From NCBI GenBank assembly GCA_016787085.1, contig JAEUVJ010000034.1:62001-126000 (forward strand): a stretch of DNA of 64,000 nt. The letters are read 5' to 3'. Position numbers and translations under genes: made by a program. Below are positions 61,742-64,000 of this stretch, one piece after another. The notes beneath the pieces are model-generated. The model had not been told where the DNA came from, made no database searches, and saw only the letters and a program-made list of their open reading frames with translations. Each line of letters opens with the position of its first letter. The first letter of the stretch is position 1. This DNA comes from Chitinophagaceae bacterium (GTDB lineage Bacteria; Bacteroidota; Bacteroidia; Chitinophagales; Chitinophagaceae).

Positions 61742-62197
61742 ATGATACCCGTACAAAACATCTTAGACAGAAAGAAAAAGTCTTTTAACATCATTCAGCC
61801 AACGGCCCTGGTGATTGATGCACTGACCATGCTGAATTCAGTGAATCTTAGTTACCTCATTGTGATGGACGACGACCAGTTCAAGGGCATTTTCAGTGAA
61901 AGGGACTACTGCCGGAATGTGATATTAAAAGGCAGGTCAAGCAAGACCACTACGGTGCAGGAAGTGATGACCACCGATATACCGATCATTGATGTGGCTG
62001 AGTCAGCAGAGTATTGCATGAGTACCCTGAACCTCCACAAGACCCGGTACGTGATCGCTTTTGACAAAAGCCGTTTTGCAGGAGTGGTCACCATTCATGA
62101 CCTGCTCCGCCAGGTACTCATCAACCGGGAAAATGTATTTGATGAAGTGCTGGCAGAAAAACTGATCGCACAGGAAGAAGGAGAAAAGGTCTTCTGA
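61742..62197 (+). CDS. CBS-domain protein
   Basis: 151 residues with two CBS motifs in tandem: IDALTMLNSVNLSYLIVMDDDQFKGIFSERDYCRNVI (about 26-62), and VAESAEYCMSTLNLHKTRYVIAFDKSRFAGVVTIHDLLR. The pair binds adenine nucleotides and senses energy state. No enzyme domain is attached. A terminator follows whose stem lies in the convergent gene. Confidence 0.92.
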   Translation: MIPVQNILDRKKKSFNIIQPTALVIDALTMLNSVNLSYLIVMDDDQFKGIFSERDYCRNVILKGRSSKTTTVQEVMTTDIPIIDVAESAEYCMSTLNLHKTRYVIAFDKSRFAGVVTIHDLLRQVLINRENVFDEVLAEKLIAQEEGEKVF

Positions 62198-62210
62198 ACC
62201 AGTCAGGTCA

Positions 62211-63425
62211 TTACAAATAACTTAACCACCAGTGCTGGTGGTTTTTTTTATACCTGTCATACCAGCGGCAGGCGAAATAAAGAACGATAACAATAAATAT
62301 CCAGACGCCGTAGGTGACTCCGAGGGAAAATCCATAGCCGGCCAGTTGCGGCTGAAATGCGATCCACCCGGTCAGTACCATATCACCGGGGGTATGCCCG
62401 CAGAGATAAGTGGCGAACAAGGCTATGCCGTGTATCAGGTATAAATGTAAAAGATAATAGAACATCGGTACCCGGCCGATCACTTTGACCTTTTCCGCCA
62501 ACCACTGGCGGGAACTCTCTGTAAAAGACAAGAACAATAACGCCGGTCCAAGTGTGACCAGCAGGTATAGAAGGGAAGGGGGATACTTGGACACATTTAA
62601 AAAAGAAAGAAATGTAAATATCCCGCTCTTCTGACTACTCCATTTTGAAGGATCGCCATACATGTTTGTATAACGGATCACCACAAACAGTGCAACAGCC
62701 AGGAAGCCTGCCAGCAGTAATACTTTTTTCCGCCTCAGGACACTAATGTCTTTTTCATACAACTTGCCTAGACAATAGCCTAGAGCCATGACGCCTATCC
62801 ACGGCACCACCGGGTATCCTACAAATAAAGTAGTGTTGCCATATTGGAAGAAATTGGCCTGGTGAAATAAAGACCATAGTACTGAGGAAAGGTCATTGCC
62901 GGGTACGGTGATCGTATCAAGCAGGTTGTGACCGAATACCATTAGAAGACCAATACCAGCGATCAATGGCAAAGGCAGGTAGATAAAGCCGGCCAGCGCT
63001 ATCATACTGATACCAAGGGCCCAGATCACCAAAAAATCTACAGAAGGAGGCGGGAAATTAAAATACCAGCCAAAGTTGATCACCGTGAATTCAAGAAAGA
63101 TCAGCCAGATACCCCTTGTGAGTAAAAAACGGGACAGGTATTTACGGCCTTTTCTTTGCCCCACCAGGTAAGCAGAGGTACCGGAAAGAAACATAAATAC
63201 CGGCGCACAAAAATGGGTGATCCACCTTGTGAAAAAAAGAAAGGTATTTGTCTGAGACATGTCGGTGGGGTCATAGATCATCGCATCGGCATGAAAATAA
63301 TCCCGCACATGATCCAGCGCCATGATGATCATCACTAACCCCCTCAGGAGATCAATGGACTCAACACGATACGATTTCGTAATAGGAACAGAAGCCGGCG
63401 TTAAGCCGGTATGGGTGGTGGCCAT
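62211..63425 (-). CDS. DUF1624-type membrane acyltransferase (HGSNAT-like)
   Basis: About 404 residues from ATG 63425 (upstream ATG 63482 adds 19 residues). Polytopic with about ten helices; the N-terminus has the DUF1624 signature RVESIDLLRGLVMIIMALDHVRDYFH, with the DHVRDYFH His, and FTRWITHFCAPVFMFLSGTSAYLV. The family is related to human heparan-alpha-glucosaminide N-acetyltransferase; here a glycan or lipid acyl acceptor is likely. Its last codons overlap the terminator of the CBS gene. Divergent from corA. Confidence 0.88.
   Translation of the reverse strand: MATTHTGLTPASVPITKSYRVESIDLLRGLVMIIMALDHVRDYFHADAMIYDPTDMSQTNTFLFFTRWITHFCAPVFMFLSGTSAYLVGQRKGRKYLSRFLLTRGIWLIFLEFTVINFGWYFNFPPPSVDFLVIWALGISMIALAGFIYLPLPLIAGIGLLMVFGHNLLDTITVPGNDLSSVLWSLFHQANFFQYGNTTLFVGYPVVPWIGVMALGYCLGKLYEKDISVLRRKKVLLLAGFLAVALFVVIRYTNMYGDPSKWSSQKSGIFTFLSFLNVSKYPPSLLYLLVTLGPALLFLSFTESSRQWLAEKVKVIGRVPMFYYLLHLYLIHGIALFATYLCGHTPGDMVLTGWIAFQPQLAGYGFSLGVTYGVWIFIVIVLYFACRWYDRYKKNHQHWWLSYL
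62224..62249 (+). terminator. Plus-strand terminator inside the convergent gene's 3' end
   Basis: AACCACCA / TGGTGGTT with a GTGC loop and T8 tail, 27 bases after the CBS stop. The same bases encode the last residues of the acyltransferase on the other strand. Confidence 0.88.
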
Positions 63426-63599
63426 GCAGTTGACTTTAGGTTTTTGACCGGTGACCGGAGATTTTGAAGGTACTAAAAGCAAAGGAAGTTGCGCAAGGTT
63501 TTTTATCTATTGTATTTATAATGAAAATCTGCCTGTACATGGTTCTTTTTTCCGACCTTTCTATGACTAACCATTGCTTACTCTTTTTAAAAGAAGCCT

Positions 63600-64000
63600 A
63601 TGAATGAGATAATCAATTGCGCTGCCTACTCACAGGGACATCGTATTGCTGATGTAAAGCTGAATGAAGTTCACCGGGTATTGAAAGAAACCGACCAGTT
63701 TGTCTGGATCGGGCTGCATGAACCATCTGAAGAGCTGCTTAACCAGGTACAGGAGGAATTTGAGTTGCATGACCTGGCAGTAGAGGATGCCCATCATGCT
63801 CACCAGCGCCCCAAGCTTGAGCTGTATGGCGATTCACTTTTTGTAGTACTGCGTACAGCACACATCAACCGTGACAAGAAGATCGAATTCGGAGAGACCC
63901 ATTTCTTTGTCGGGCCTAATTTTATTGTGGTCGTCCGTCATGGCTCCTCTGTACCGTACACAGAAGTAAGGGCAAGGTGTGAGACAATGCCTGATATGAT
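63600..64000 (+). CDS. corA: CorA-family divalent metal transporter (3' end missing)
   Basis: The first 133 codons from ATG 63600, continuing off the right edge. They give the cytoplasmic N-terminal domain of CorA: FVWIGLHEPSEELLNQV (34-50), LAVEDAHHAHQRPKLELYGDSLFVVL (59-84) and THFFVGPNFIVVVRHG (100-115). The membrane part with the GMN motif lies outside. The family passes Mg2+, or Co2+/Ni2+, into the cell. The start is set by the length of the conserved N-terminus and by the absence of an upstream in-frame Met with conservation. Confidence 0.88.
   Translation, partial: MNEIINCAAYSQGHRIADVKLNEVHRVLKETDQFVWIGLHEPSEELLNQVQEEFELHDLAVEDAHHAHQRPKLELYGDSLFVVLRTAHINRDKKIEFGETHFFVGPNFIVVVRHGSSVPYTEVRARCETMPDM

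Noticed and set aside
1..64000. CRISPR arrays, rRNA, tRNA, insertion sequences and prophage genes
   Set aside because: I looked for spaced direct repeats, tRNA-like cloverleaf and CCA ends, transposase motifs and phage structural motifs and found none; a covariance-model or HMM scan would be decisive.

Overview
The window looks like a chromosomal segment of a Bacteroidota member, most like the Chitinophagaceae. This is inferred from the gene content: type IX secretion (T9SS) C-terminal domains, GldM-type modules, DUF6089 outer-membrane barrels, SusA-like GH13, many Cys-anchored lipoproteins, and recurring promoter boxes of the Bacteroidota TAnnTTTG type close to start codons. Classical Shine-Dalgarno sequences are rare. 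I see no rRNA, tRNA, CRISPR array, transposase or phage structural gene.

Layout. 1-7.2 kb: 3' part of parC, a secreted protein, smpB, accD, a Cys-rich DUF6370 protein, a FadL-type porin and a small unknown. 7.3-15.4 kb: a secreted GH13 amylase, a T9SS type-B cargo protein, a Mpo1-like protein, an OmpA/beta-propeller protein resembling PorE, and a lipoprotein made of GldM-like domains. 15.5-20.9 kb: a Ca2+-type P-ATPase, two tandem-Usp proteins, a REP-like palindromic repeat and two paralogous membrane proteins. 21-25.5 kb: an orphan T9SS sorting domain with a coupled micro-ORF, an MpaB-type oxygenase, a Gfo/Idh oxidoreductase, a GHL10 lipoprotein and a membrane protein. 25.6-27.3 kb: an AT-rich accessory patch with a HARE-HTH protein whose C-terminal half carries a PD...ExK-like pattern, plus an unknown gene. 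27.4-43.9 kb: a GH13 lipoprotein, VOC/DUF1801/DUF1080 genes, an MFS transporter, a group of three exported proteins (two-DTG protease, four-CBM48 protein, serine hydrolase), hutI, a cation:proton antiporter, DUF456 and dnaK. 43.96-46.0 kb: a second AT-rich patch, beginning with a degenerate copy of the dnaK 3' end and containing two unknown genes, a RelE-type toxin-antitoxin pair and an orphan antitoxin-like gene. 46.1-64 kb: an NTF2-like lipoprotein, a TonB-C/GldM-module fusion, small proteins (including a 51-residue membrane protein), a CBM20-CBM20-GH77 glucanotransferase, a dipeptide epimerase, paired DUF6089 barrels, lemA-M48 protease, a dienelactone hydrolase, a one-heme lipoprotein, a TIR protein, a GH29 fucosidase, DinB, CBS and acyltransferase genes, and the start of a CorA transporter.

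How genes fit together. Most genes are housekeeping or envelope functions in short operons. Two themes recur. The first is alpha-glucan handling: two exported GH13 enzymes, a four-CBM48 exported protein and a DPE2-like GH77. The second is T9SS-related modules away from the core por/gld locus: a GldM-like lipoprotein, a PorE-like OmpA protein, a TonB-GldM fusion and two sorting-domain proteins. The best candidates for less-described biology are the solitary HARE-HTH/nuclease-like gene, the TIR protein with an unassigned C-terminal half, the GldM-like lipoprotein, the orphan sorting domain with its micro-ORF, and the small protein at 48.7 kb with a consensus promoter and a strong ribosome-binding site.
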